Origin: Zea mays
Taxonomy: Eukaryota; Streptophyta; Magnoliopsida; Poales; Poaceae
Reading direction: 5' to 3'
NCBI RefSeq assembly: GCF_902167145.1
Contig: NC_050096.1
Span: forward strand, 81,030,683-81,094,682
Length of the DNA: 64,000 nt
Shown: in pieces, positions 1 to 10,386 of the stretch
How positions within the stretch are numbered: position 1 is the first letter of the stretch
Layout of the letters: each line of letters starts with the position of its first letter
Notes under the pieces: generated by a model
What the model was told of the DNA's origin: nothing
Databases searched by the model: none
What the model saw: the letters and a program-made list of their open reading frames with translations, nothing else
Translations under genes and position numbers: made by a program

Positions 1-1203
1 TTAGTTGGTCAGATTATTATTTACTAATAGAAAGCCAGGTTTTAGCATTAACCCAAATTATTAGCCCGATGTACCCTTTCCAAACGGAAAGAATACCACT
101 TACCAGTACCATAGTCATAATCAAAACCATCGATCTCATAGCCACCTGTACCAAAGTGTCTCTGATCAAGTACCACTAATCACTGGAGCTCCCTTGGCCG
201 CTCATAACCGCGAGCACGGCTGATATATCAGTTTTCAAACACTCTGCAGAGGTTGTGCACTTTACCCACAAGCCGTGATTCCCATTCTGCCCGGAGATCA
301 TGACTCTCCATTGATCACTACCAAGGTGACCCAGCAGGGCATCACTACGTAGCCTTTACAAAGATTCCCCAAGGCTGTAGCCACCCGTTAGGTTTCCTAA
401 ATGCACCGCACTCCTCCCCAAGGGGTGAACCCAAACTTGGTAGAGCGAGCCGCATACACCGAGCCCCATTGACGGCACGACGGCTAAGTGAACTACACCC
501 CGGATCCTCTAATTATTCAGCTAAGGGCACCCCATTCCACCCTCATGGTTGCACTGTTTTCCCGGGCGGTCATCCATAGAACAGGTCCTTACGGAGAGGC
601 ACTCGAAAAACCGCTCGAGCCCCCTTGAAGACCACAAGTATAACATCATAATAAGAGAAGGGAAAACAGCGTATCATAGATAATCTCATCATGTTCATTG
701 ATTAGAGTTTGAGCAATGGCATAAAGCTAAACAATAATAATCCAACCCAAATAGGTAAACAAGGACATGGATAACAAAAGCTAGTCAATCCTTAGGCATA
801 AATGTGTAAAGCGGGAGGTGAATTAAATAATGAATAGGACAGAGATAGGTCAAGGGACACTTGCCTCCACCAACCGACTGCTGCTCAGGGGCTTCTCCTG
901 CGAGTTCCTCGGGCTCTTCAACCAGATCGTTCTCTATGCGAGCGCAAACATACATACATCCACATATTTAATACCAAAGAACAGTACACCATACAATAGA
1001 ATGCAATAAGTAAACAGACGTTCCACGCGGGTTCGCGAGTACGGTCAAGAGAGAAAGAGGAAAAGACAGTCGAGAAACGATCACGTTACATGATTATAGA
1101 TTAACTACTCGCTTAATGGAAGGAAATTTAATGTAGACACTATGTTTAGCATAAAGTAAAGTCATGTTTCATGTCTAATTATTATAAGCAGGTGGAGATA
1201 AGT

Positions 1204-1530
1204 AAAAAGATGGTTGCGCGGCGAGACGCGCGACAAAGCTCTCTAAAACAAATTAAGAAGTTAACGACTCGTCGCGCGACCGAGCACGCAACGAGACACT
1301 TCGCCTTAGTTACGAGGAGACGTTAAGCGTCGTGCGACGAAGCGCACGACGGCATACGTCGACTAAACTGAGTCCAAAGTGGAACGTCGCGTGAATACAC
1401 ACGCGGCGTTACACCTTAAACAACCTGAAACAAAAAATGGATCGTCGCGCGACGAAGCGCACGACGCAACACAAGATGGAATCCGAATTTAGACAAATCC
1501 GTCGCGCGGCGAAGCGCGCGACGCAACACG
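1204..1530. repeat. array of GC-rich palindromic repeats in the LTR
   Basis: About six imperfect copies of a motif like GTCGCGCGACGAAGCGC, each an inverted repeat (GTCGCGCGAC is a perfect palindrome), spaced roughly 50-70 bp in otherwise moderate-GC sequence. Copies are visible near 1210, 1268, 1325, 1385, 1442 and 1500. The spacing and palindromy resemble the palindrome arrays in the Sirevirus LTRs further right, with a different core. Confidence 0.7.
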
Positions 1531-1539
1531 CTAATTAAC

Positions 1540-2100
1540 AAATAATCACCGCGAGCGCGGGCGAGCGGAGATACAGGCGGGCGAGGCCGGGACGGGGGAA
1601 CGGGCGGCCGAGCCGGGGGCGGGGGCGGGCGAGCGCCACGCGCAGGGGCCGGGGAGGGGAGGGGGGCGGGGGCCGAGCACCGCCGGGGAGGGAGGGGGAG
1701 GGCCGAGCGCCGCCGCGGGGAGGGAGACCGGGCGGGGCCGCGCGAGGGGAGGCCGGGGACGGGCGCCGCCGCGCCGGGGAGGGCCGGGGACGGGCGCCGC
1801 CGCGCCGGGGAGGGCCGAGCGGGGGGGGGGGGGGGTGAACGCCGCCGGGGCCGGGGCGGGCAGGGGGAAAAGGGAGGGCACGCGCGGGGGTGGGGGGGGG
1901 GGGGGGGGGGGGGGGGAAAGAGGAGGGGAGGGAGAGAGAGAGAGGAGGAGGAGGGGAGGGGAGCTCACCTCGGGGTCCAAAATCCGGTGATCGCCGTCTC
2001 CAAACCCTAGGGCACCACGGGGAGAGAGAGGTGGAAGAGGGAGAGGAGAGGTTGTTGCGCGGGAGATCCAAATGAGAGAGAGAGAGAGGGAGGGGCGCAT
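1540..2100. repeat. G-rich low-complexity tract with long poly-G runs
   Basis: Strongly strand-asymmetric GC-rich sequence with repeated ccggggagggccg units, a G run near 1820-1835, a longer one near 1888-1915, then GA repeats at 1930-1955 and 2070-2090. The G runs could form G-quadruplexes. In element orientation this is a C-rich stretch just inside the LTR start. Confidence 0.7.
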
Positions 2101-2475
2101 GGGGGGTTGGCGCCAGGGGCGCGCAGGCTGGGGCGGGCCGGGCCGACTGGGTTGGGCTGGACTGGGCTAGGCCGGGCTAGGCCACTTCGCGGATCGAAAA
2201 CCCACGACGTGCACGGACCACTAAACGGAATTAAATCGCGAATCGAAATCCGGAACGGAACGAGACAAACACTCAACATCAGACAAAGAAAAGTGCTTCG
2301 GCATGATGCAACACCCATGACACTTAGGTTTTGGTTTATACATGACACGACATTTGTCGCTATACTGGTTTGAAATTGGGAAGAAGGAGCAAACGGGGAA
2401 AGAGAAAAGAGAGTAACGCCCGAATTTGGTGAGAGAAAAGAAGAAAAAATTCTACCCCCAAATTCAGGGCGTTAC

Positions 2476-4300
2476 ACTTGCCCTTCATTACAAACCGATC
2501 CATCAAAATATAAAGTTCAAGGGGTAATAGTGAGATATGACATGTCTAATTTATGAATATCATTAGTCCGATGTTCTACAATAAAATCTGCTACGACCTG
2601 GCCTTTCATAGATTTCAATGGTTCATAGGCCAAATCATATTCTATAAGTGCATAAGCCCATTTACCAATCCTACCACTCATAATTGGGTTATGCAACATG
2701 TATTTGATTACATCGGCTTGACCAGAAACAGTGCAATGACTAGACAGTAAATAACATCTACATTTGGTGCATGCATAAAACAAGCATAAGCATAATTTCT
2801 CAATAAAAGTGTACCTTGTTTCAGCATCCACCAACCTCCTGCTTAGGTATGTCACCACATGTTCCTTTCCCTCAGTTTCTTGTGTCAGAACAGCCCCAAT
2901 GACCTTTTCTTCAGCTGCAATGTACAATCGGAATGGTACTCCTGCACGTGGTGCTTTCAATACAGGAGCCGAAGACAAGTATTTTTTAATGAGATCAAAT
3001 GCTTCTTGCTGCTCTGCCCTCCAAGTGAATTCGACATCATTCTTAAGCCGAAGGATAGGGGTGAAGGCATCAATCTTCCCGGCTAGGTTAGAAATAAATC
3101 TTCGCAAATAATTCACCTTGCCGAGAAACTTCTGCACTTCGACCTTACAAGTCGGAGATCCCACATTTCGAATAGACTTGATTCGGTCAGGGTCTATTTC
3201 TATACCATGTTCATGTATGACAAATCCTAAAAACTTACCAGCCGACACCCCAAAAGCACATTTACGTGGGTTCATTTTCAAACCATACCGACACATTTTA
3301 TCAAAGGCTTTGCGCAAAACAGCTATATGAGAACTAAACTCAGCCGATTTGACTACAATATCATCAATGTAGACCTCCACAGTGTTTCCTAACAACTCAT
3401 GGAAGATCAGATTCATAGCCCTTTGATAAGTAGCACCAGCATTTTTAAGACCGAATGTCATGACAACCCATTCAAATAAACCAATGAAGCCTGGACATAT
3501 AAAGGCCGTTTTAGACGCATCCTCTTCGGCCATGAAAATCTGGTTATATCCGGCATTACCATCAAGAAAGCTAATAATTCTATTTCCTGATGCATTATTG
3601 ATTAATGTGTCGGCTATGGGCATGGGATATTCATCTTTAGGAGTTGCTCTATTTAAATTGCGAAAATCAATGCATACCCTAAGCTTACCTGACTCCTTCT
3701 CTCTACCGGCACAATATTGGAGACCCACTCTGCGTATCTGCAAGGTCTAATAAAATTAGCTTCTAATAACCGGTGGATTTCGTCCTTGATTCGTGGGAGA
3801 AGATCTGGACGAAATGTTCTAGCTTTCTGCTTGAAAGGTCTAAAACCAGACTTAATAGGCAGCCGATGTTCGACGATTTCTCGGCTTAGTCTAGGCATCT
3901 CAGTATAATTCCAAGCAAAACAATCTGAATATTCCTTCAATAGACCGATCATTTCATCTCTAGGATCGGTCTCCAGGGTCTTGTTTACAAAAGTCGACCT
4001 TGGAGTTTTACCATCTCCTATGTCAATCTCCTCCAAAGGATCGGCCGATGTAAACCCCTGTCCTAGTTTATCAAGATCTCTGAATTCCTCTATTATGTTC
4101 CCCACAGAGGAATTAGATGATCTTTGTGTGACGGCGGACTTTTCGGTCTCGGGGACCGGATCATCCGTAATACTATCCTTTTGCTGTGATATATGTTCGG
4201 TCTTAAAGTCCGAACCCTTTTGTGAAAGACCAGACCATCCGGCCTTGAAAGCCGAACTGTCCGTTACCAGAGACTCATGAACTTTGCATGTATTCATCAT
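2476..4300 (-). pseudogene. pol: gypsy pol (RT, RNase H, start of second RNase H), broken
   Basis: Starts at an ATG at 4300, 7 bases past the gag-protease stop and in another frame. RT is recognisable by DGNAGYNQI, FGLKNAGATYQRAM and the catalytic YIDD near 3370; an RNase H with YLSRRLVDAETRYTFIEK follows. Near 3694-3706 the frame breaks: an extra AG in a GAGAGAAG run (expected GAGAAG) shifts the frame between PVE and KESGKLRV. At 2519-2517 a TGA replaces the Trp of the usual TPWTLYFDGS motif that opens the second RNase H. Fifteen codons later an LTR element interrupts the gene, so integrase is outside the window. Confidence 0.9.
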
Positions 4301-4307
4301 TTAAACT

Positions 4308-7300
4308 TTATTTAGGATTTAGCCGATTCTCCATCGGCTCTAACATTACGGGAATGAAACCTTTCTTATCTATACTTATGAATTGATAATCAGAAAAATC
4401 TACTCCTGTGAGACATGTAGCAGTCTCATAAGTCCAGAGTACAGGGGCATCGGCCACAGCGATGCAGGCCGATACATCAGCATGTACTTGTTCTATGTCA
4501 TCGCCTACCCATTGTATTAGCATTTGATGTAATGTAGAAGGTATACATTGATTGGCGTGAATCCAATCTCTGCCTAGGATTAAACTGTAATTTACTTCTA
4601 CATCAGCGACGAAGAATGCAGCAGCAAGGGTCTTAGTCCCGATGGTTAATTCAACGGACGTGACTCCCCTGGCTTTGATCGAACTATCTCCAACACCGCT
4701 GAGGGTCATGTTGGTTTTGACAAGTTCGTCATCTTGCTTACCTAATTTTCTGTATAATGAATAAGGCATTAGGTTTACAGCCGCCCCTCCATCTACCAAC
4801 ATCTTAGCAATCGGTATTCCATCAATGTGACCGCGCACGAAGAGTGGCTTTAAATGATTTACCGATTCCTTTGGTTTAGTAAAGGCGGCTTCTTTAGGAC
4901 CGAAATCAAACTGGGCAACAACAGGTTCATCGTTGCCGATAATAGTACAATCGACAGAAAATGTAATAATATTTACATCCATACCTGGGCGTTCTGGAGA
5001 AGCCTCGTAGTCGACCAGATCTTCTCCCAGCAGGTCGTCCTGTTCCATTGATGTTGTCGTGTCGTTGGAGGCTTCCTGGTGAACGGCGGACGGTCCGCGT
5101 GCGGGGGCCAGGCGGTCCGCGCCTGGTGCAGGTTGTCCAGAGACTTCCTGGTGAACGGCGGACGGTACGCGCGCAGGGGCCGGACGGTCCGCGCCTGGTG
5201 CAGATTGCCTTTCTATTTCTGTGGCCGTTTGCTTTTCCTCAACGGCCTTCGGTCTCCATTTCTTTTGCGGTGGCGGGTATAGTGGATGTGTGTCATTAAA
5301 TGTCTTTTCCGCCTCCTTCTCCTGGCTCTCCTTTGCTCTTAGGCGCTGTAATTTTCTCATTTGGGATCGTGTCAATCCTGCTGGGCACCATCGAGGCATG
5401 GAGTATTTTGGATCGGCTGTTTTGGTGGTAGCCGTATCCTTCTCGGTTGTGTTGGCCGATTCGCCGAAAATCATCGGCCCTTTATTGTCTCCCTGTATGA
5501 CAACATCTGCAGTGCCTATTTTGATGATGTCCTTTTTTGTTGTTTTTTGAGTTGCTGCAGGCATATGCCCCCCTGCCGGATTGGTCGGCCTAGGAGGCCG
5601 AGTAGTCCGGCAATCTTGTTGGGTCTGTGCCTGATGATCGGATTCAGCAGTGCTCAATCGGTCTTGCATTGGTGGCGCCAACCTATCAAAAATGGATGTT
5701 TGGGGTGCCCCCCAGGCGGGGTACTGTGGCATCCCAAATGGATATGGTGGCATGCCCCACATTTGATTTGGGACATATGGTGGAGGTAAATATGGATATG
5801 GATATGACATAGGCGGATAAGGTGGAGGTGTCCATGCAGGTATGTTAGGTCTCAGTTGTACAGTATGACCTTTCATTTCATCCGATTGGCAAGGTGGTCC
5901 AATCGGCCTGACCTGACGTTGCTCATGAATGGGTGAGCGGGGTCGCTTTGGTGGCCGGTCTCTGGGGCCGGCCTTCTTTTTCACGTATTTAGACAACAAT
6001 TGATCGAAAGTCGGGCCAGGCTTGATCAGCCGACCAGCCGCTTTAAATGTATTTATTTTCCACGTACCTATCTCGGGTCGTCGTGGTTTGAAGGTACGTG
6101 GTTGCTGCGGGTCCTGAGCACCGCCGGACCGTCCGCTGGAGTTCGCCGGACCGTCCGGAGAAGCGTCGGACCGTCCGCGTCTGGATGGCGGACCGTCCGC
6201 GATGCGCAGAATGGGTTCTTGCGCCTGTCTCCCTGTCTGTGTTTGCCCCCCAGTGCTAGAGGCTGTGATGGTCACCTTCAGGGTCTCCCCTCCATCGGGA
6301 GTCTTCTCGGCCACCACTTTCCTGCAAGAAACTTTACCATCCCCATCGGCCTTTTTAGCATTGCCGATGATTGTTTCCTTGCCTTTGCCTTTATCGGCTG
6401 TATTAGGCCGAACCAGGACTTTCTTGCCCTCGAAGTCAATCATGTTCATCGAAAAGGGCTCTGTATCCACCTGCATTTCCTGAAATTTCAATCGTCCTTC
6501 GTTAATGGCCGATTGAATCTGTCGCCGAAATACATTACAATCATTAGTGGCATGAGAAAATGAGTTATGCCACTTGCAGTACGCACGACGTTTTAGCTCG
6601 TCGGCGGATGGAACAGTGTGATTTATTTTAATATTGCCATTTTTAAGTAACTCATCAAATATTTTATCACATTTACCAATATTAAATATAAACTTTACCT
6701 CCTCTTGCCGTTTCTTTTGAACCGGCTGTAAGGAAGCACAAGCCGAAGATTTGGCCTGCTTTGGCCAAACCATTTCAGCAGCGTACACTTCTGCTGATTC
6801 ATCATCTGAGCTACTTTGGTCGCATTCTACTATGTGTACGTTGTGACGCATTGTTTTAGCAGTTTCTTTGCTCCGGCTTTCGCAAGCCAAAGCTCTCTGG
6901 TGTAACTGTGCTAGTGTAAAAAATTGGATGCCTTCTAATCTTTCTTTTAAATAATATCGCAGACCATTAAAGGCTAATCCTACTAGCTGTTTCTCTGCTA
7001 AATGAATTTGAAAGCATCGGTTTCTTGTATCTCAGAATCTCCGGATGTAATCATTAACCGATTCATCTTTTGTCTGTCGCAACGACACTAAATCTACCAA
7101 ATCCAACTCATAGTCACCGGAGAAAAAATGATCATGAAATTTTTGTTCTAGATCCCCCCATGATGAAATGGAATTAGGAGGTAAAGTGGCATACCATGCA
7201 AACGCGGTTCCTGTTAGTGATAATGAAAATAAACGTACGCGAAATGCCTCTGTGTCGGCCAATTCTCCCAATTGTGCTAAGAACTGGCCTATATGTTCGC

Positions 7301-8483
7301 GTGTGTTTTTCCCTTGATCACCCGAAAATTTTGCGAATTCGGGTATCCTGGTTCCCTGTGGGTATGGGTGGTGATCAAATCGTCTGTCATAAGGTTTCCG
7401 ATATGATTGCCCCCCAGGGACCATGCTTACTCCGAGCTTATCTCGGAACGCCCCGGCTATTTCTTCCCTTACTATATCAATGGCAGCCGGTGCGAGACCA
7501 CCGGCTCTCTGGTCAAACATAGGTGGGGTTGGCTGGATATTAGCATGTTGTCTTTCCCCCCATTGGTTTGAGTTACGTGGTGCATTTTCATTTGCCCTAT
7601 ATGGGTCATAGGTTTGATCGTTTCTTTCCGGCCTCCTGGGTGGGGCCGGAAAGCTTTCCTGGGCTCTAGATCTTGAATTAATGGGTTGATGCATTGTATA
7701 GTGCGATGGGAAGTGCTGCTGGGACGGGTGAGGATTCCGGTAACAATCCTCCTCAAAAAGGTCATGTGCGGACTGTCCGGACATTGGCCCGGACCGTCCG
7801 TGATTATGTGCGGACCGTCCGTTGTTGTACGCGGACGGTCCGACTGGGTAGTTTAGATTCTGTGTCGTGTGTGGTGGTTCGGGCGCATATCTAGGTAACT
7901 CATTAAAAATCGGCCCGACTGTTGTTGGTCCGGACGGTCCGCGCTCACGTGCGGACGGTCCGGGCATGTGCAGATCGGCTGATTTGCTGCCGATTTGCGG
8001 TTGCTCAGGGTACGTGTCCATCGGCATCCCATAAAGGGGTTGTGACTGGTCGTGACAACCTGTAGCCGATGTGTTACGTGTGTTACCTCCTAACTCAACC
8101 TCGTGCGAAGGAAAATTGGCGATACTAGATTTATCAAATGCACGTACTAGTCTCTTAAGATCGCTTTGCATACCCCCTATGATGTTCTGCATTTGTTCAC
8201 GCTGATCTTCTACATAATTTCTAAGAGATTGCAGATCGTTGGTATTACTTACATTGGGGATATCTGGCGTGGGTTGGAGCGAAGCCGGATCCGTCGCCCG
8301 ATGTCGGACGACCTTGTTGTTCCTGTCCACTTTGAAGTTGGCCAAGAACTTTGCTTTCGCCTCTTGGATCATCCGCTCCTTGTGCTCCTCGAACTGGAGC
8401 TGCTCGTCAGCCGGCAAGGTTTCCCAAGTCGGCTCTATGATGTTGCTTGGAGAAATATCAGAGCTATCCCTTGAACCGGCCAT
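4308..8483 (-). pseudogene. gag: gypsy gag-protease polyprotein with one nonsense codon
   Basis: One reading frame of 1392 codons from the ATG at 8483 (MAGSRDSSDIS) to the stop at 4308, interrupted by a single in-frame TGA at 7034-7032 (codon 484), most simply an Arg CGA changed to TGA. The retrotransposon gag domain (WYATLPPNSISSWGDLEQKF; DESVNDYIRRF, then LVGLAFNGLRYYLKERL) spans the stop. A zinc-binding pattern is partly visible (CKWHNSFSHATNDC). The protease has DGGAAVNLM near 4790 and ILGRDWI; the DGGA form is the variant usual for this type. A flag-like reading start at 8573 lies in the LTR and is not used. CGGACCGTCCG-type palindromes at 5080-5210, 6118-6207 and 7760-7960 are translated in frame as GPSA/GRSG/ADRPAPA-type peptides. 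Confidence 0.9.
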
Positions 8484-8515
8484 TGAGGGCCGATTTGATG
8501 AGCTTAGATGTGCTG

Positions 8516-8533
8516 TCCCCAGCGGAGTCGCCA
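8516..8533 (-). other. primer binding site of the gypsy element
   Basis: On the minus strand TGGCGACTCCGCTGGGGA lies 7 bases after the LTR end (TCAACA at 8546-8541). The TGGCG start, position and length fit a tRNA-3'-end complement. I did not identify the tRNA. Confidence 0.65.
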
Positions 8534-8540
8534 AAAAGTA

Positions 8541-8640
8541 TGTTGACGCTTTTTTGGAGCGCCAAATACTCAAGAAGAACTGGCGGCGGTGCTCTCTGGT
8601 CAGGCGCAGACGGTCCGCGGCCTGGGGCCGGACGGTCCGC
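8541..8640 (-). repeat. gypsy 5' LTR, downstream piece
   Basis: Ends (minus strand) in TCAACA at 8541, matching TGTTGA at the far LTR end at 20960. The two pieces add up to about 654 bp once the 5-bp duplication is removed. Contains two CGGACGGTCCG-type palindromes; the Sirevirus is inserted in the second. Confidence 0.85.
8636..8640. other. target-site duplication TCCGC (partner at 20402-20406)
   Basis: Identical five bases flank the Sirevirus. They are the right half of a GGACGGTCCGC palindrome in the gypsy LTR. Confidence 0.93.
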
Positions 8641-10325
8641 TGTGAATCATCTAGGCCCCTTTGGTAATGTTTTGGTAATTAATGACAGCTACTTGTGGAC
8701 TGACGATTCTTGGAGAAATAAGAATGCAGGGTTGGACCACATATAACAGGAAATGTTGAAAAGTCATACGCATTGGTTGTGGATCAGATGAAGGAAAAGG
8801 TATAATATAGGTTTTACTTCTGCCGGTCTTGAGGAGTTTAGAGAAGATACCTGACCGGATTGGTAGGCTAGATAGCCGTACTATTAAGAGGGGTCAATGA
8901 CTCAGATCTGTGTAAAACTTAGTGCCTCATAAAGCATCAAGTAGTTGCATTTGCATGAGGACTAACAGCGCTTCTCATTTCGTGAGTTGAAAGTTCATTC
9001 AAAAGCATGTTTGAAAGGTGCGAAGTCATGGTCGCGCGGACTGTCCGGCCCTTGGGGGCGGACCGTCCGCGATCCTCCAGAGGGGTCCGAAGTCTGACCT
9101 TCTGTATTGACATTGTGTTCTATGGCACTGCGGACCGTCCGGGCCTTAGGGCCGGACCGTCCGCAGTCATGTCCAAAGAAGGGTGGCTTCGGGCCAGTCC
9201 CTGAATTATAGGCGGACGGTCCGCCTGTGAGGTGCGGACGGTCCGCATGTGTCAAAATCGTTTTGGACAGGGACTGTGTGTTTTTATAGATTTGTACTAC
9301 GGACTGTCCGGGGGACCAGTCCGGACAGTACAGTCTCAGGTCCCGGACCGTCCGAGATTTATAGCCGGACGGTCCGCATGTGTTAACTCCGTTTGATCCG
9401 AGGCTCGGGTGTTTGAACTTGCCACGTCGCGGACGGTCCGGCCTTGAAGGGCGGACTGTCCGGACCCTCCTTTTGAGTCAGCTCTGATATGTTTCAACGG
9501 TCATTATAGCCGTTATGATGTACGGCGGACCGTCCGGGCCTAGGGCGCGGACGGTCCGCGTGTGCGCAGAATTGCCCCCTTTTGCACATAACGGTTGGTT
9601 TTAGATGGGGGGCTATAAATAGAAGGGTAGCTCGTGTGAGAGAGCTCTCTTGGCCATTCCTTGCACACATTAAGCTCATTTGTGATCCTCCAACTCACTC
9701 TCTCACACTCTTTGCTTGAGATTGCATTCTAGTGAGAGATTGAGAGTTCCTAGTGCATTTGCATCATTTGGTGATTCTTGAGGCACTAGGTGGTACACCG
9801 AGCAAGCGTCGTTGGCTTGTTACTCTTGGAGGTTGCCGCCTCCTAGACGGCTCGGGTGATTGTCTCCGTCGAGCTCTCCAAGAAGATTGTGGAGAAGCCG
9901 CGGTGTGGATTGTGAGGGGTTCGTGCCTACCTCGCCGGAGCGGCAAAGGTGACATTAGTGGAATCGAGGTATTGAGTGACTTCTTGTCCACTTGGCTCAA
10001 AGATCAAGTCATGTCTTGATAGAGGAGCAAGTGAAGCTTGAAGTCCACCTCAACGTGGATTAGGGGTGATCGGCAAATCACCGATACCACGGGATAAATT
10101 TCGTGTCTATTCCTTCTAGCATTACTTATTGCCTTGCAATTGATTAGTGTTTTGCTTGTTGTTCTTCAAGTATTCAATCTCCGTAGTTGTCTTTCATACA
10201 TTGTTTACTTATTGACACCAGTTAATTTATTCCTCTTGTTGTATTGATTAAATTTATTTAGCATTGTTGTTTTTAGTCAAAACCGTCTATTCACCCCCCC
10301 TCTAGCCGGTGTCCTAGATCCTACA
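8641..10325 (+). repeat. Sirevirus 5' LTR
   Basis: Begins TGTGAATCATC and ends CCTAGATCCTACA. At least fourteen CGGACCGTCCG, CGGACGGTCCG or CGGACTGTCCG palindromes lie at 9034-9560, upstream of the TATA box. A 61-88-aa peptide can be read from this stretch on either strand, but it repeats in both LTRs and is not a gene. Confidence 0.95.
9614..9621 (+). promoter_or_regulatory. TATA box of the Sirevirus 5' LTR
   Basis: TATAAATA in the context GGCTATAAATAGAAGGG, about 50 bases after the last palindrome, followed by a GTGAGAGAGC leader. The same box is at 19690-19697 in the 3' LTR. Transcription would start near 9645. Confidence 0.8.
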
Positions 10326-10327
10326 AG

Positions 10328-10340
10328 TGGTATCGGAGCC
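10328..10340 (+). other. primer binding site (initiator Met tRNA type)
   Basis: TGGTATCGGAGCC, two bases after the LTR end; it matches the usual TGGTATCAGAGCC iMet complement with one change. Confidence 0.88.
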
Positions 10341-10386
10341 GAGGACTCCATTGTTTGTGGATCTAATCATCCCGGAGTGGGACAAA

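Larger units (their letters stand above)
1..2475 (-). mobile_element. LTR retrotransposon, probably LTR portion, runs off left edge
   Basis: Read on the minus strand, a TGTAACGCCC terminus starts at 2475, exactly where gypsy coding sequence stops. The five host bases beside it (2476-2480, cttgc) are the expected target-site copy; the partner copy would lie left of the window. Sequence around 190-600 is clearly related to 43540-43960 inside another element's LTR, so at least much of this stretch is probably LTR. It holds no convincing coding sequence: the proline- and glycine-rich reading frames at 1535-2100 come from base composition. Superfamily not assigned. Confidence 0.7.

Noticed and set aside
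1535..2348. Pro/Arg-rich open frames on the minus strand
   Set aside because: Produced by G-rich low-complexity sequence; frames overlap and have no conserved features.
2517..2519. End of pol as a natural stop
   Set aside because: The sequence after it continues the conserved second RNase H start (TLYFDGS), so the TGA is a nonsense change.
8995..9255. Open frames of 61-88 codons in both Sirevirus LTRs (also 19071-20095)
   Set aside because: They are duplicated with the LTRs, exist on both strands of palindromic sequence and lack start context or domains.
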